The position numbers and the translations under genes were made by a program. A stretch of 64,000 nucleotides of DNA from NCBI GenBank assembly GCA_014526335.1, contig JACTAT010000049.1:744001-808000 (forward strand). The letters are read 5' to 3'. The notes beneath the pieces were generated by a model, which had not been told where the DNA came from, searched no databases, and saw only the letters and a program-made list of their open reading frames with translations. The DNA comes from Chrysaora quinquecirrha. Taxonomy: Eukaryota; Cnidaria; Scyphozoa; Semaeostomeae; Pelagiidae. Positions 52,500 through 64,000 of this stretch are shown piece by piece; the stretch's first letter is position 1, and each line of letters opens with the position of its first letter.

Positions 52500-53515
52500 T
52501 AGAAAAGAAACTGACAAAGACAATCTTATTTTATTTCCGCAGACTTTTCCAGACTGCAATAGCTATGCAAATGACACCCTTTCTGCCACACCCTTTTTTG
52601 ACTAACAAACTGCGATTTATGCTGCTTTTTGCAGTGATGAAAATTTCTTAAATAAATGCCTGGTCACATTTCATCATTATGTATAGATATTATGTCATGC
52701 TTTTACCTTTTTATTGGGACATGCTTTATGAATCGTTAACTATTCAATCTGCGCTATTGTCGCAACTCCTCATGTTTTCTCTTGTGTCAACAACAAAAGT
52801 TGCATTGTTTGTAATGTTAGTTGGAACTCTTCTACCCATCTTTGTTGCGTCTGCAATTTCCATTCCAATGCAGATCATTGCTTTGCCATTTCCTTCAGAC
52901 TCAGTTTCCAGTTTCTTGTTTGAGTAAGCCATGTTTTTGAAGCCTGTATGAAAGTGACCTTTAATCAGTTATGACCATTAACTATTACTTAAAGTTAGGC
53001 TATAAGACCATAACGTCAAGAAAACTTTCATGCCAGTCTATTTGTATAACTGTAAACTCGAACATATCTAGAAAACAAAGAATGTGTCCCAGGGTTTTGT
53101 AAAGAAAATTTTATAAGCCACCTCATATCTTCAAACGGACTACTGTGCATTCTCTGAAGCAGAACAAATAGCTACAGTAAGTTTTCAAGAATTTTTCACG
53201 TGTGGCAAGCCCTAGGACTCAAACAAAAAATCATATGCAACAAGTTGTAACAATATCATGCCGTGTTACTCAACATAACAATTTCTAAACTGCACAATTT
53301 ATGATTTAGAACTGCACAAACATTTTTTGAACTGCACATTTTGTGTAAAACTGCATGCTAAAGAAAGACATGATTACTGGAACTGCACATTGTTTGTCCA
53401 TGGGGTACCACAAATATGTACAGCAGTTACAAACTCACCATCTTACCATTTCCAACATCCTCGACGTGTTGTTCACAATCATCTAAAGACAGAAGTCAAA
53501 ACGTGACATTATTTA
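52500..53515. other. No gene recognised
   Basis: Contains an open frame at 52679-52927 made mainly of hydrophobic residues, without a counterpart frame in unit 2, so not supported as a gene. Confidence 0.45.
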
Positions 53516-53518
53516 CAT

Positions 53519-53915
53519 ATAGGTAACGGTCTACCTTCCTTGCCTGGATAGCAGTATTCTGACTACAAGTATCCCTCAATTTTACAACCTTGCTTTATAC
53601 CGCTTTCACACTTAAACTAGTTAAAATAAAACAGTTTAACAAACTTTGCACACCCTGATTGGTCAGCTAAGCAAATTGAATCGATTTGATTGGTGGAAAT
53701 TTAATCAAGTTTAAATAAAGCTTCTAGCAAATAAAAGGTTATTTATTTACTAAGAATAAAAACAAGATGATCTCAACGCATACATCGCTGTTTGAGGAAA
53801 ACTTGGAAGAAAAACACGGACTTTGGTTTTTCTGTAACTTTCAATATAATAACTATGTACCAATTTAACTCAGTACCAACTACGGATCAACTAACTAAAA
53901 TTTTCTATGTACATG
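53519..53915. repeat. 397-bp direct repeat, copy 1
   Basis: AGGTAACGGTCTACCTTCCT to TTTTCTATGTACATG; identical by eye to 62959-63355. It contains inverted CCAAT words (CTGATTGGTCAGC, TTTGATTGGTGG). It separates unit 1 from unit 2. Confidence 0.9.
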
Positions 53916-55215
53916 AAGAAGATTCTCAGAGATTCCCCTTTTGCAGGGGTAAATTCTCCTCCAAACAAAAGAACTAAATTATCTAGTTCAAGCTGAGAGT
54001 GAACGCGGTAAGTACTATTCTTTAATATTTATAATTGTAAATTAATTCTTTAAATTTAGAACTAGCTTGTAAATTAATTTGAATTTCCGGCTTAAATTTC
54101 AATTCCCCACTCTCGACTCACTTCTCCTATCCCACTCTTGACTTAATTCTCCTATCCAACTCCTGTTTCAATTCTTTTGAAATTAATTTCTAATTAATAT
54201 TTCTTCATTTTTCTAGATTTACAAAGTCAAAGAAAGTAGTTAGTACAAATTAAATGTTTCCCTCATTTTAATTTAAGTATCCTGTTGTACGATATGTAGT
54301 ATCCTGCAATCACGTGAACAACCTGTGTTTGTATTAGTGACCTTTGTACCCTAAAGTGTTCCTGTCTGTTGTATGTAAATGTTCCTGTAATTTATTCATA
54401 AGAAAGTTCAGTTCCAATCCAAGATGTAGTGGGTCGATGTCTCTCCCAATATTACAAGATATAGAATGTTAACAACATAAATAAATAAGATGAAACAATG
54501 TTCAATTCTTATTGTCTAATTAACACCAACCCTCACAGATTCGAAAGGCTATCGAGCTCAGTCTGAGTTTAAATGAACATAATGCAGACCACAGGAACAA
54601 TCGAACCACGCGAACACTCGAACAATTCAGTCAATTCAACAAATTTCTTTTTCCAAAATTCAATTTTTTTAAAAACTAATAAGATTAAACAATGTTTATC
54701 ATTCTTATCGTCTAATTAACACCACCACTCTCAGAAGGAAGAGTAGGATGTTCGTTGCAACAGCCATTTGGTGAGCTACAGAACAGGTGGCTGAAGACTT
54801 TTCCATGTATGAGAAATTCTTGGACACGGGAGACCCTTGGTAGACAGATAATGCTGCTCATCAAGGCCCCGTTAAGCTTGTGTTTTATCATTCGATCTTT
54901 TTTGATGGACAAAGATAGTAAACGCACCATCAACAATGGCAAAAGAGCTGGTCACCCTTAGCTATCCAGTCAAAAAATGCTTGCTAAAGCATTTACTCAT
55001 CAATTGGATCAAAACCAACAAAAATAGAATAAAATTCCAACAAATGTATGACGGGTTGTAAAATGGGAAACATGACTAGGATGAGGACATCAAGCTGATC
55101 AAGAAATGGGAGCAGGAGATCTGCGATGCAGAGAAGTGGCAGAGGAAAAACTCAGAATTTTAATATTTTGTATGTTGTATATGCTCTATATATTGTTTAT
55201 ATGGTTATATTTATA

Positions 55216-55516
55216 TTTATTGCAAGAAAAACAGTTGTTTCTCTGCATTTCTGAAACTTCAAATAACATTCAATTAACACAGTTTCTTCTAAAAATATAT
55301 AATGTTCTTTTAACTCATGTAATGGGTTGTGCGATGTTGCTTTCCACACTACGAATTGTTCAATATTAAATGATGTCATACCAATATGTTCGCAAATGTT
55401 CAATATATCCGCCACATAATTCTGACATCATTCCAGTCTAGAACATCTTTAGAAAATTGCTCATTAAACACAGAAAACTCGTTTATATCCAGCAGACGTA
55501 TTTCCTGTTCTCGATG
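55216..55516 (-). pseudogene. KGG-family gene remnant (unit 2)
   Basis: Duplicate of 44400-44700, with one visible residue change (FVVWK for FVVRK). Confidence 0.65.
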
Positions 55517-56989
55517 ACTCTACAGTACTGAATTATGATCACAGCTCTATCATAATTCTAACCAAATTCTGACTCAAAATCACCTTTACAACATAGATGT
55601 ACATTTAATCCGGAATACAATTTTTATCAAACTAACCAATAAGAATTAAGAAAAACAAGTACGAATAATCATATCTACGCACATGTATTTGTTATTCTTT
55701 CCATAGAGAGATTTTCAATCTAGACTTGTAGACTTCTCTTGCTTCTCTCTCACAGGACAGGTAGATTAATACTTAGAACTTTTTCTCTTCAAATCTTTTT
55801 GTAGATGTTTTCGTTTTGTCTTCAAGGATTTCTCAGGTTTCTAATTGTCCTGCCAAGCTGGAGTTAATTTTTGTTTTTACTGTTTTTAGTTGTGCTTTGT
55901 ACTTCATTGTGTTCATTCTTAGTTTACCTATTTTCACTTTTGCTGGTGTATTGATCAGGTCAAGAGTTGTTAACTTTCTTAGGAAAAAAGTTTCCCACAA
56001 AAGATAAGGCAGAAGATTTCTTTGTACTTGGTGTGGATCAATATTTGAATTCCAATAGTGTTTCACCTTTGGTTACTCCAACTTCTGCCAATCTCAAATC
56101 ACCAGAAACTTTATTACGGAAAATAGAATTGTTAACAAATAGCCAGTTCCTTGAAAGATTTGAATGACAATTGCAGATAATTAGCCCACAAACCAAGCAG
56201 GTGATGTTAGAAAAGTTGATGGAAAATACTAGATAAAATACATTTGGTTCTCAGTCTTTTTGAGAAAATAGACAATAAGGAATAACTTCTTTACCGCCTT
56301 TTTTGAATCATGCTATGTCCAATGGCATTTTGAGTATTCCAAGCAAGTATGTGACCGTTTCTATAGCTGCCATGAAATATTTACAGCAAAATGGCAAGAG
56401 TAAACTTGTTTATAAATGGCCCCGATGTATCGATAGGCAGAATAGGCAGAAAGGGAAACATGTTCTGTCAGTAATCAGGATGCCATTTGGTCTGCTTCAG
56501 TAACAAATAGAATTTAAAGTAATATGATGTCTGTACACAAATTAGCAGACACCTTGAAGCTGACTTGGGTGGGTGCTTCATGAAGCATTTTCGTGGACCA
56601 ATGTGGAGTGCGGAGACAAGAGACAAGTGGAAAGATCCTGAATATGCAAAAGCTAATATCGCCTGCACAAGCAAAAGACAGCACCAAAACAATGAGGCAC
56701 AACTTGAATTGGATTCTCCACAGATCCAGAGTTGCAGGTAAAGTTGAATTTCTTCTAGAAACCTATTATCATTCTTATGCTACACCCTTCCTTCTTTATA
56801 AGGACATTTGAATTTGATTTCAGCCTGCCTCTCTTTTGACATTCTTCTGTGGACACATGTTCTTGCTTTCCGAGTACAGTTTACACACCTGAAAATGTAT
56901 ATTTTACCAAAACATTTATTTAACTATCATTCTCAGTTTCCTTACTCGCACATCTATCAGTTACCTTTGTAATTTTTACATGCCAAAGC

Positions 56990-57447
56990 ATTGGGTGAGT
57001 TGAAGACAGCAAATCCGGAGGGGAGCTTCTGGTTAAAAACAAATGCAACTGACATTAAAGAATCCCTACTCGAGTCAGGGTGGGGAATATGGAATGGTGA
57101 TATAGATATGCATGATGGGAAGTTAACTGCAGTTTGAGGACAATGAGTATCGAGCAGAGCTTCGCCAAAAGTTGATGAAGGAAAACAACTCTTTGGAGCA
57201 TGAGGGGCTGAAAAAATTAATTCAAGAGGTAGCATACGACCTTGAATATAAAGACAAGTTTTTCCTGATGGAAGGATTGCAAAATGCAAAGCAACAATAT
57301 CAGAAGAAATTTAATGCTCCAAATACACCTGATGAGCTGCTGAAAAGATTGAGTCTGCTTCAAATAAGAACATTGGAGAATACCTCAGTGGTATTCATCA
57401 CATCTGGTCCACCGAACCGGATAGTCAAATTAGAGGCAGAAAAATGA
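56990..57447 (+). pseudogene. Unassigned protein remnant (unit 2)
   Basis: Duplicate of 46173-46706. An extra A near 57440 ends this frame at AEK, where unit 1 reads on for about 25 more codons. Confidence 0.4.
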
Positions 57448-59041
57448 GCAACCTGGAAAGGCTGAAAAAGAAACGAGCAACTCATCAGAGAGCTGTGTCA
57501 CTGACCATGAAGAAAGCGAATGACATTTGCAGTGGACAGCCAGACAAAGTCCAAGAAGTGGAGCAATTCCAACTTGAGGCCATAAAAATTGAGTTAAAAG
57601 AAATAAGAGATTCGATGAAAGAAATCAACAACGAGATTCTTGACGCTCTGTTTGAAATGGAGGAAGGCGAAGATGCGATTGTGAAATACACGAGAGATTC
57701 CAGTGAGTATATGCAAAAACTTTCGAGGAGTATCAGTTAAATTGCTGAAACTCGAGACTGAGAAATTTAACGGCAAAGCCCACAAGTGGCAAGAGTTTTG
57801 GGATGCTTTTAGCAGTGCGATAGACACTAATGAAGATCTTTCTGATGTCGATAAACTGAAATATCTAAGGGGGTTCGTTGATGACTCTGCCCGATCAGTG
57901 ATTGCTGGGATTCCCACAACTGAATCATCTTATGCGATAGCCATTGATTTGTTGAAAAAACGTTTCGCAAAGCCCAGTGTTATACAAAGATCGCATATCA
58001 ATGAATTGATAACTTTACAGCCTGTGTTTGGGGAAAGAAACATCATCCGTTTGCGTCATATGGTAGATGAGATTGAAATTCACCACAGGGGATTAATATC
58101 TGTAGGAGTGGGCATGGCGTTGTCGTTCCATTGTTGTTAGACAAGATACCGGAGCTGATAAGATAGAACATGATCCGCTTTTCTGCAAAAGATCAACTTG
58201 AATGGACAATTCAAGATTTCAAAGATGGGTTGGAAAAGGAAATTAAAGCCAGAGAGACGGGCAAAGTAACGGAGCGAGTCAAGGATCTGTCGCAGTGACG
58301 AAACAACAACAACAAGTTGGGACGGCTAGTGCTCTGCTGAATTTGAACAACAGGCCTAAGAAGTGTGCGTTTTGTCTGGATGAAAGACATCAGTCTGAAG
58401 ATTGTCAGAAGGTAAAAGGTGTTGAAGATTGTATTAAGAAATATGCTCGATGTTTTGTTTGTCTTAATCCTGGTCATAGAGTTGTAGATTATAGATCTAA
58501 AAATCCTTGCAAACCTTGTAAGGGAAAACACCATGTATCAATTTGTAAGTTACATATTTCTTAGGCTGCATATCACAGTAATAGCAGTATTAAATCCGCA
58601 TTGAGTAATGCTAATAGTAAGCCTAGCAAGACTAATGAGTCAGTTGCATTGCAGGTTAATGACAGTTCCCTAACACACTCACAACCGTCAGTCCAGGCGC
58701 AACATCTTGGGTTGGCACTGCCAACTCTGGCAGCAGCATTGCTTTGCAGACAGCTTTAGTGCTTATTAATGAGAGGAGAGAGAAAGGTCAGAGTTTTGTT
58801 TGACTCTGGCAGTCAGAAGTCCTTTGAGTCTGAGAGGACAATGAATGAGTTGAAATTGAAGCCAGCTAGGAGTGAAAAACTTGGAATAAGAGCATTTTTG
58901 AGTGTGGAAGCTGAGTATGCCACAAGAGATGCAGTAAAACTTAATTTATCTGCCTTAAAAGGAGGAAAGAGAGTTGAAGTTGAATGCTACCTTGTTAAGG
59001 AAATTCCAAGTATTAGTCAACCATTAATTCCTCCTTTATAA
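57444..59041 (+). pseudogene. BEL/Pao gag-protease (Pao C, unit 2)
   Basis: Duplicate of 46627-48224. The DUF1759 frame is longer here (57703-58140) because the 1-nt deletion of unit 1 is absent. Unit 2 instead has private indels near 58293 (an extra C in CTGTCGCAG), near 58670 (one C lost), and loses four bases in the GAGAGAGA run near 58777. Both units share the older stops, so the copy was dead before duplication. Confidence 0.75.
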
Positions 59042-60032
59042 GAGCATGCATACTGTCGGTGGTATTGTTGACCAATTTGTTTGGCTGGTTACCTAAACCT
59101 GCTGCTGTTCTTACTGGTTGCAACATACACATTTTCGTTGTTTCTATAAAAGATTTTGTCCTTGCTCTTTGTGTTTGTAACCATTCAACCAATTCAAGTG
59201 GCAAGTCATTTTTTATTCCATCGTATTGTAAATCAAATAGAGCGTCTTCTTCTTGGTCAACTAACCCTGCAATTCTGGTTTCATTCCTTTCCAAACCAGG
59301 AAATCTTTACAAATTTTTGAACTCTTTCCATCATCATTTCCGATCTGTAGCAGTTTTTGCTTCATATTTTGCTCTATGTGCTCAAATCATATCAAGTGAA
59401 TGCTCCTTTTTCCAGGTGCTGTATCTACAATAGGATATGGTACAACAGTACACTCCAAAGCAGAGTAACTTATATAGGATCTCTCATAAAATATCTTTCA
59501 ATTCCATTTAACGTTGTTATAAAGAATATCACTGGGTATGAGAATGTTTCCATTTAATTTATCTAAGGCAAAAAAAAAACAACTTCATTTAAGTTACACA
59601 GGCAATAAAACAAATACAAAGTTCATGGCCAGAATGAGGCAAAGAAATATCTAACTAGAAAATAGTATAAATGTCAAAAATTCCTTTTTTTTACTTTGGT
59701 CCACTCACTTGTGAGTGGGAATGTCTGCTCAAAGGCACGTTCCATCGCAGCCTCCCATAAGTACCATAGACTAATGTTTCAAATTTGCCATGTGCTTTCA
59801 ACTGCTGGCTTAGGTACAGGTAATCATCTTCTTGCTTGCATGTGATAATTGACGTAACAATGCCTGGATGATGATTTGGTCTGTCCTTCCATACAAATAT
59901 TGGCATAGGCATCACAAGTGTCATGACGTAATAAGGACCGATCTTGTACGTCATATCTATCCCAACAACAGATTTCGGATTTTTTGTACTGCAGTAGTTT
60001 TTAACCAACCAAGGTGTGTGTCGGTGCAGCAT
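59013..60032 (-). pseudogene. MULE-like transposase remnant (unit 2)
   Basis: Duplicate of 48196-49232; one G lost near 60022 changes the first residues. Confidence 0.55.
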
Positions 60033-60139
60033 AAATTCTTGGAGTGGTCATAACATCACCTTAAAAATGGATACTTTAAGATTGTACCCACCTTACCGAG
60101 AAAGGAAATAATATTCATTCCTCGAATTCTACTGTACTG

Positions 60140-60620
60140 CATAATTACCTACAATCAGTATTGGGATAGTAACAAAAGTAATTAGACACACTGGGTGGGC
60201 TTTAAAATAAGAAATAAAATTCGTGTAGTACAAACCTCGGCAATGAAATTCAAAAGGCTTCCCACTTAGAAGTTTTAAGTTTAAAGTAAGGAACTGGGTC
60301 CCAATTGGGATACTAACAAAGTTACTAGCCACACAGGGTGAGCTGTAAAATAAGAAATAAAATTGGGTAGTACCAACCTCAGCAATGAGATTCCAAAGGC
60401 TTCCCACTTAAAATTTTTTATTCTGAAGTAAGGGGACTGGGTCCCAATTATATGTTTTTTACCTTTCAAGTATATCCGATGTGAGTTACCATTTTTTAAA
60501 GCTAGCTGGGTTGCGATAGTAACAAAAGTAATTAGCCACAAAGGGTGAGCTCAGCAATGAAATTCAAAGGCTTCCTGCTTAAAGTATTAAGTTTAAAGTA
60601 AGGGGACTGGGTCCCAATTA
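60140..60620. repeat. Tandem repeat (unit 2)
   Basis: Duplicate of 49320-49810 with several 1-nt losses. Confidence 0.85.
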
Positions 60621-61060
60621 TATGTCTTTTAGCTTTTATAGTGTATCCGATTGGAGTTACCATTGTTCAAAGCTTAATATAATATTCGCTTTACTCTGGT
60701 TATGTTTAGTTACATGTAGCAGTAGCAAAAAATGTGAAATATTATTTTGTCTTAATATTATAGTGTTATTGATGTATCGTGTATTTCTTTTTGTTTCATG
60801 TATTTTTGTTTCATGTATTTTACACGCATTTCTCTAGATTTGTAGATTTCTTGTACCTTTAATAGATTGTTTGTATTCTACAAATAAAAATTATTTATGA
60901 TATATGATATATGATATAAAGCTAGCTCCTCAGCCAACCTCCCATATAGAGCATTTTGGAATTCTGGTCTATGATCGGTATGCTCAGTTACATATGGATG
61001 CCCCTCTTTCCTGCGTCCAAGAATGATGCTAGCAGAATAGGTGTAACTGTATTGTGTTCA

Positions 61061-61520
61061 TTAAATCTCATTTGGGTCATTATCATTAATTATGAATTTT
61101 GTGTGGGTTAGAACATCTCCAATATTTTTGTGTCTTTTCCTCGCCAGAATTAGAGGTTGAGTCCAAATGTGTGTTAATTCATCATCCTCAGTTATTATAT
61201 TCCAATTTTGTTTTAAAATGTTGCGAATTTTAATTGTTTTGTTGTCATATGGTATAATAAAAGGTAGATTTTTACCCCTGTTGTTATCATCAGATGGTTC
61301 TCTTTTTGGGTTATAAAGTAAGTCATTTTGTGATAGTGTCAAAACTTTATTGAATTGTTTGTCAATCTCTTCCAACCCTCTGCCAACCAAGTGGCCTTTC
61401 AGGTTTTTTAGATTTGTTAATAACTCGCCATAATCAGTTGTGACTTGTCTATATCTTACCGCTTGACTGTAAATAACCCCTGCCTTACTGCTCCATGGAT
61501 GAAAAGAATCCCTATGGAGT
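61061..61520 (-). pseudogene. Reverse transcriptase C-terminal fragment (unit 2)
   Basis: Duplicate of 50248-50715. The upstream part is lost at the junction near 61528 (CACAGG joined to ATTGGATAG). Confidence 0.5.
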
Positions 61521-62958
61521 AAGCCACAGGATTGGATAGAAAATTTGAATGTTTGAAAAAAAACCTTTTGCTGCACATGCTGCCTGGTTGACAGTGGAAT
61601 GATTAAGTAAAGCCATTTAAATCAGTATATTTTCCAATTACAAATGTACAGTTTAATCAAATAATCATTAAAGTAAGATCATAACTGGCAGGTACAGGTA
61701 TTTTTCCATAGCTTTCACTATGAACATTCGAGTTCTCTGTTGGTCACATTCAAGGATTAATTTAGTGTCCAGTGAAGAATCGAAGATTAGCAGTGATAAA
61801 TTAAGTTTTGTGCAATGATGAAGAAGGTCATTAGATATTTAACTTTAAAGTTTTAAATATAAATAAATTTAAAAAAAAAACATGGCAGAACCAAGGCAGA
61901 AGATTGGGACCCTGGTCCAGCAACTTAGGTCTCGGATCAGAATCAGATATATAGCGCTTTTTCCTGAGGGTATACATTGTACATTTTTGGAATCTCTGTA
62001 TTTTTGTCTGATGCGGACTCTCTGACCAGCCCAGCATGTTGTTACATGGAACTCAATCACATTTAAATGAAATAATAATCAACGCTATTAGAAAATAGTC
62101 TAAGGACCTTGAACATAACGGGCAATGACTTTCAATTGGAAAATTAATGTGTTCAAGTCATGACCACAGTTTTTGACAACTAATATGAAAATCAGCCAAT
62201 CTAAGCAAATGTAGAGGTGGTATTTTGGAACTTTTTCTGTGGGAGCATGCCCCAGACCCCCATTGCAGCGGTACTACATTGAGAAAATTTACCACATGTC
62301 GGGAATTTAGATGAGTTCATGACAATACTCTTGATGTGTTGTAAGATAGATAACCAGGAATAAAAACTCTCGATTGAATATTTTCCTTTATTGTACTACA
62401 TTGAGAAAATTTGCCACATTCACAAGCGGTCAAATAAAAAAGAAGCTGCTAATGACAGACCTATTTTATTTCCATAGGCTTTTCCTGTGTAGCTATGCAA
62501 ACCACACCCTTTTTGCCGCTTCCTTTTTGCTTAACAACTGCAATTTATGCTCCTTTTTACAGTGATGAAAAATTCTTAAATTGATGCCTGGTCACATTTC
62601 ATCATTATGTGCAGATATTATGTCAGGCTTTTACCTTTTCATTGGGACATGAATGACCATCGTAAACTATCAAATCTGTGCTCTTGTCGCATTTCCTTGC
62701 GTTTTCTCTTGTGTCCACAACAAAAGTTGCGTTGTATGTAATGTTAGTTGGAAATCTTCTGCACATCTTTGTTGCATCTGCAATTTCCATTCCAATGCAG
62801 ATCTTTGCAATTTCCTTCAGACTCAGTTTCTTGCTTAAGTAAGCTATGTTTTTGAAGCCTGTATGAAAGTTACCTTTAATCAGTTACGACTAGAAACTAT
62901 ACTTAAAGTTGGGCTGTTAAAACCATAACATCAAGAAAACTTTCATGCCAGTTTATTT

Positions 62959-63355
62959 ATAGGTAACGGTCTACCTTCCTTGCCTGGATAGCAGTATTCT
63001 GACTACAAGTATCCCTCAATTTTACAACCTTGCTTTATACCGCTTTCACACTTAAACTAGTTAAAATAAAACAGTTTAACAAACTTTGCACACCCTGATT
63101 GGTCAGCTAAGCAAATTGAATCGATTTGATTGGTGGAAATTTAATCAAGTTTAAATAAAGCTTCTAGCAAATAAAAGGTTATTTATTTACTAAGAATAAA
63201 AACAAGATGATCTCAACGCATACATCGCTGTTTGAGGAAAACTTGGAAGAAAAACACGGACTTTGGTTTTTCTGTAACTTTCAATATAATAACTATGTAC
63301 CAATTTAACTCAGTACCAACTACGGATCAACTAACTAAAATTTTCTATGTACATG
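62959..63355. repeat. 397-bp direct repeat, copy 2
   Basis: Identical by eye to 53519-53915; after it the two sequences part (TATATAAAGTAGACC here). Confidence 0.9.
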
Positions 63356-63359
63356 TATA

Positions 63360-63755
63360 TAAAGTAGACCCAAGGAAATGGAATATAATTTTCTACCTAC
63401 GTAAAAATAAATAAGGATGAGTAATAATAGGAAGAAAACTAGAGGTAAGAGGAAAAAGCGAGGTATGAGTAACCTAGGTGGAAAAACCAAAATAATAGAA
63501 AGGGAATACCTATGCTGCGCTATGACGCAAAGTGACCTATGATCACACGCAGAAAATATCCTATGCGAGGAAAAACAAACCAATGAATGGAAGAAAGAAA
63601 AATGCAAAAACTAAGATTACCTAAGTAGATTAAAAAGTTAAAATGATATAGACTAATGAACACAGTACGCAGTAGTTGGTTGTGTCAGTGTCAGTGTCAA
63701 AGCAGTATTAGATGGAATTTTCAATTTTCAATTTTTTCAATTTCACATAACACCC
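63360..63755. other. No gene recognised
   Basis: AT-rich spacer before the mariner fragment. Confidence 0.5.
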
Positions 63756-63757
63756 AC

Positions 63758-64000
63758 TTAGGGTCTTGCAAATTGGACACGCTTCCTCATGTCCTTCTTT
63801 GACATCAATCCCTTTTTCCTGCTTTGGAAGTAGAAATAGCCATGCCTATTCAATAACCTACGCACTGTAAGATCTGATACATTCGATACACCTGCTTCTA
63901 TTTTAAGTCTTCTTGCAGAGAACCTCCCAGACACCTCTCGAAGTCTTGTAACATTCCTTATTATACTTCTTCCCTCCCATTCAGTGAGACGTCTCAGCCT
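63758..64000 (-). pseudogene. Tc1/mariner transposase N-terminal fragment (partial)
   Basis: The minus-strand frame enters from the window's right edge: RLRRLTEWEGRSIIRNVTRL, then REVSGRFSARRLKIEAGVSN, VSDLTVRRLLNRHGYFYFQS and SRKKGLMSKKDMRKRVQFAR, stopping at TAA 63758. This is the paired helix-turn-helix DNA-binding region of Tc1-type transposases. The stop falls just where the DDE catalytic domain should begin, so the copy is truncated or continues only in fragments. The true start is outside the window. Confidence 0.75.

Larger units (their letters stand above)
43096..53915. repeat. Large tandem duplication, unit 1 (about 10.8 kb)
   Basis: Matches 53914-63355 at an offset of about 10.82 kb. 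43096-50712 is almost identical to 53914-61528 (mostly 1-nt indels). 51000-53046 matches 61530-62958 at visibly lower identity with indels. 53519-53915 again matches 62959-63355 exactly by eye. Confidence 0.9.
53914..63355. repeat. Large tandem duplication, unit 2 (about 9.4 kb)
   Basis: Same order as unit 1, minus about 290 bp (counterpart of 50713-51000), about 220 bp (51060-51285), most of the solo LTR, and about 470 bp (53047-53518). Confidence 0.9.

Noticed and set aside
52679..52927. 82-aa hydrophobic ORF
   Set aside because: The matching segment of unit 2 (62590-62840) does not keep the frame.
53519..63355. Unit 2 as a simple LTR retrotransposon
   Set aside because: The repeats lack TG/CA ends, no primer-binding site follows, and the interior holds several unrelated elements in both orientations.
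1..64000. tRNA, rRNA or riboswitch genes
   Set aside because: No cloverleaf with A/B boxes, rRNA core or bacterial-type leader was recognised by eye; a covariance search was not possible.

Overview
The window reads as AT-rich genomic DNA of an invertebrate animal. Short GT-AG introns (about 100 nt), BEL/Pao, Tc1/mariner, MULE-like and LINE remnants, and integrated large-DNA-virus genes point to a cnidarian or similar aquatic metazoan; the species cannot be told from sequence alone. I see no intact host housekeeping gene, rRNA, tRNA or CRISPR array. Almost everything is nested mobile DNA in various states of decay.

Left arm (1-13.2 kb). A virus-like gene remnant (1-140, minus) is separated by a 1.73-kb Foldback-type element (335-2063, perfect 9-bp target duplication) from a small glycine/arginine-rich protein and a packaging-ATPase remnant (2.4-3.6 kb, minus). 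A Gln/Asp/Asn-rich hypothetical gene follows (3.8-6.2 kb). At 8.3-10.1 kb lies a broken HUH (rolling-circle) replicase with a coiled-coil partner and a perfect 16-bp-arm hairpin. At 10.4-12.2 kb is a module made of a RING-finger gene and an intact 148-aa gene, here called the KGG family after its KGG/KDG-IEREIC motif.

Middle (13.2-36.6 kb). A 1.4-kb inverted repeat (13.20-14.59 and 34.71-36.14 kb), each arm carrying a decayed two-exon KGG-family gene, brackets three things: a BEL/Pao element split by a 5.18-kb DNA transposon (15477-20655, 40-bp terminal repeats), two hypothetical ORFs, and the main find. That find is a 10.29-kb integrated virus-like element (23669-33956) with roughly 260-bp terminal inverted repeats full of TGACGTCA-type sites, a 7-bp target duplication, and an uninterrupted paralogous target at 12.9 kb. 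It carries the RING and KGG genes, an acidic protein, small basic core-like proteins, the C-terminal half of a major-capsid-like protein and an adenain-like protease on the plus strand, and a protein-primed-type family B DNA polymerase on the minus strand. The polymerase lies behind a TATA box and an 11-unit heat-shock-element array. I find no integrase and no ATPase in it. Capsid, protease and polymerase are all disabled, but the 148-aa KGG frame is open.

Right arm (36.6-64 kb). There is a BEL/Pao gag with its LTR (36.6-38.16 kb), a DDE-transposase-like remnant (40.8-41.8 kb) and another element fragment (terminal repeat plus RING exon, 42.3-42.9 kb). These are followed by a tandem duplication of a unit of about 10.8 kb (43.10-53.91 and 53.91-63.36 kb). 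The unit contains a KGG remnant, a BEL/Pao gag-protease, a MULE-like transposase remnant and a reverse-transcriptase fragment. The first 7.6 kb of the two copies is nearly identical, the middle clearly diverged, and the last 397 bp identical again. A Tc1/mariner transposase fragment closes the window.
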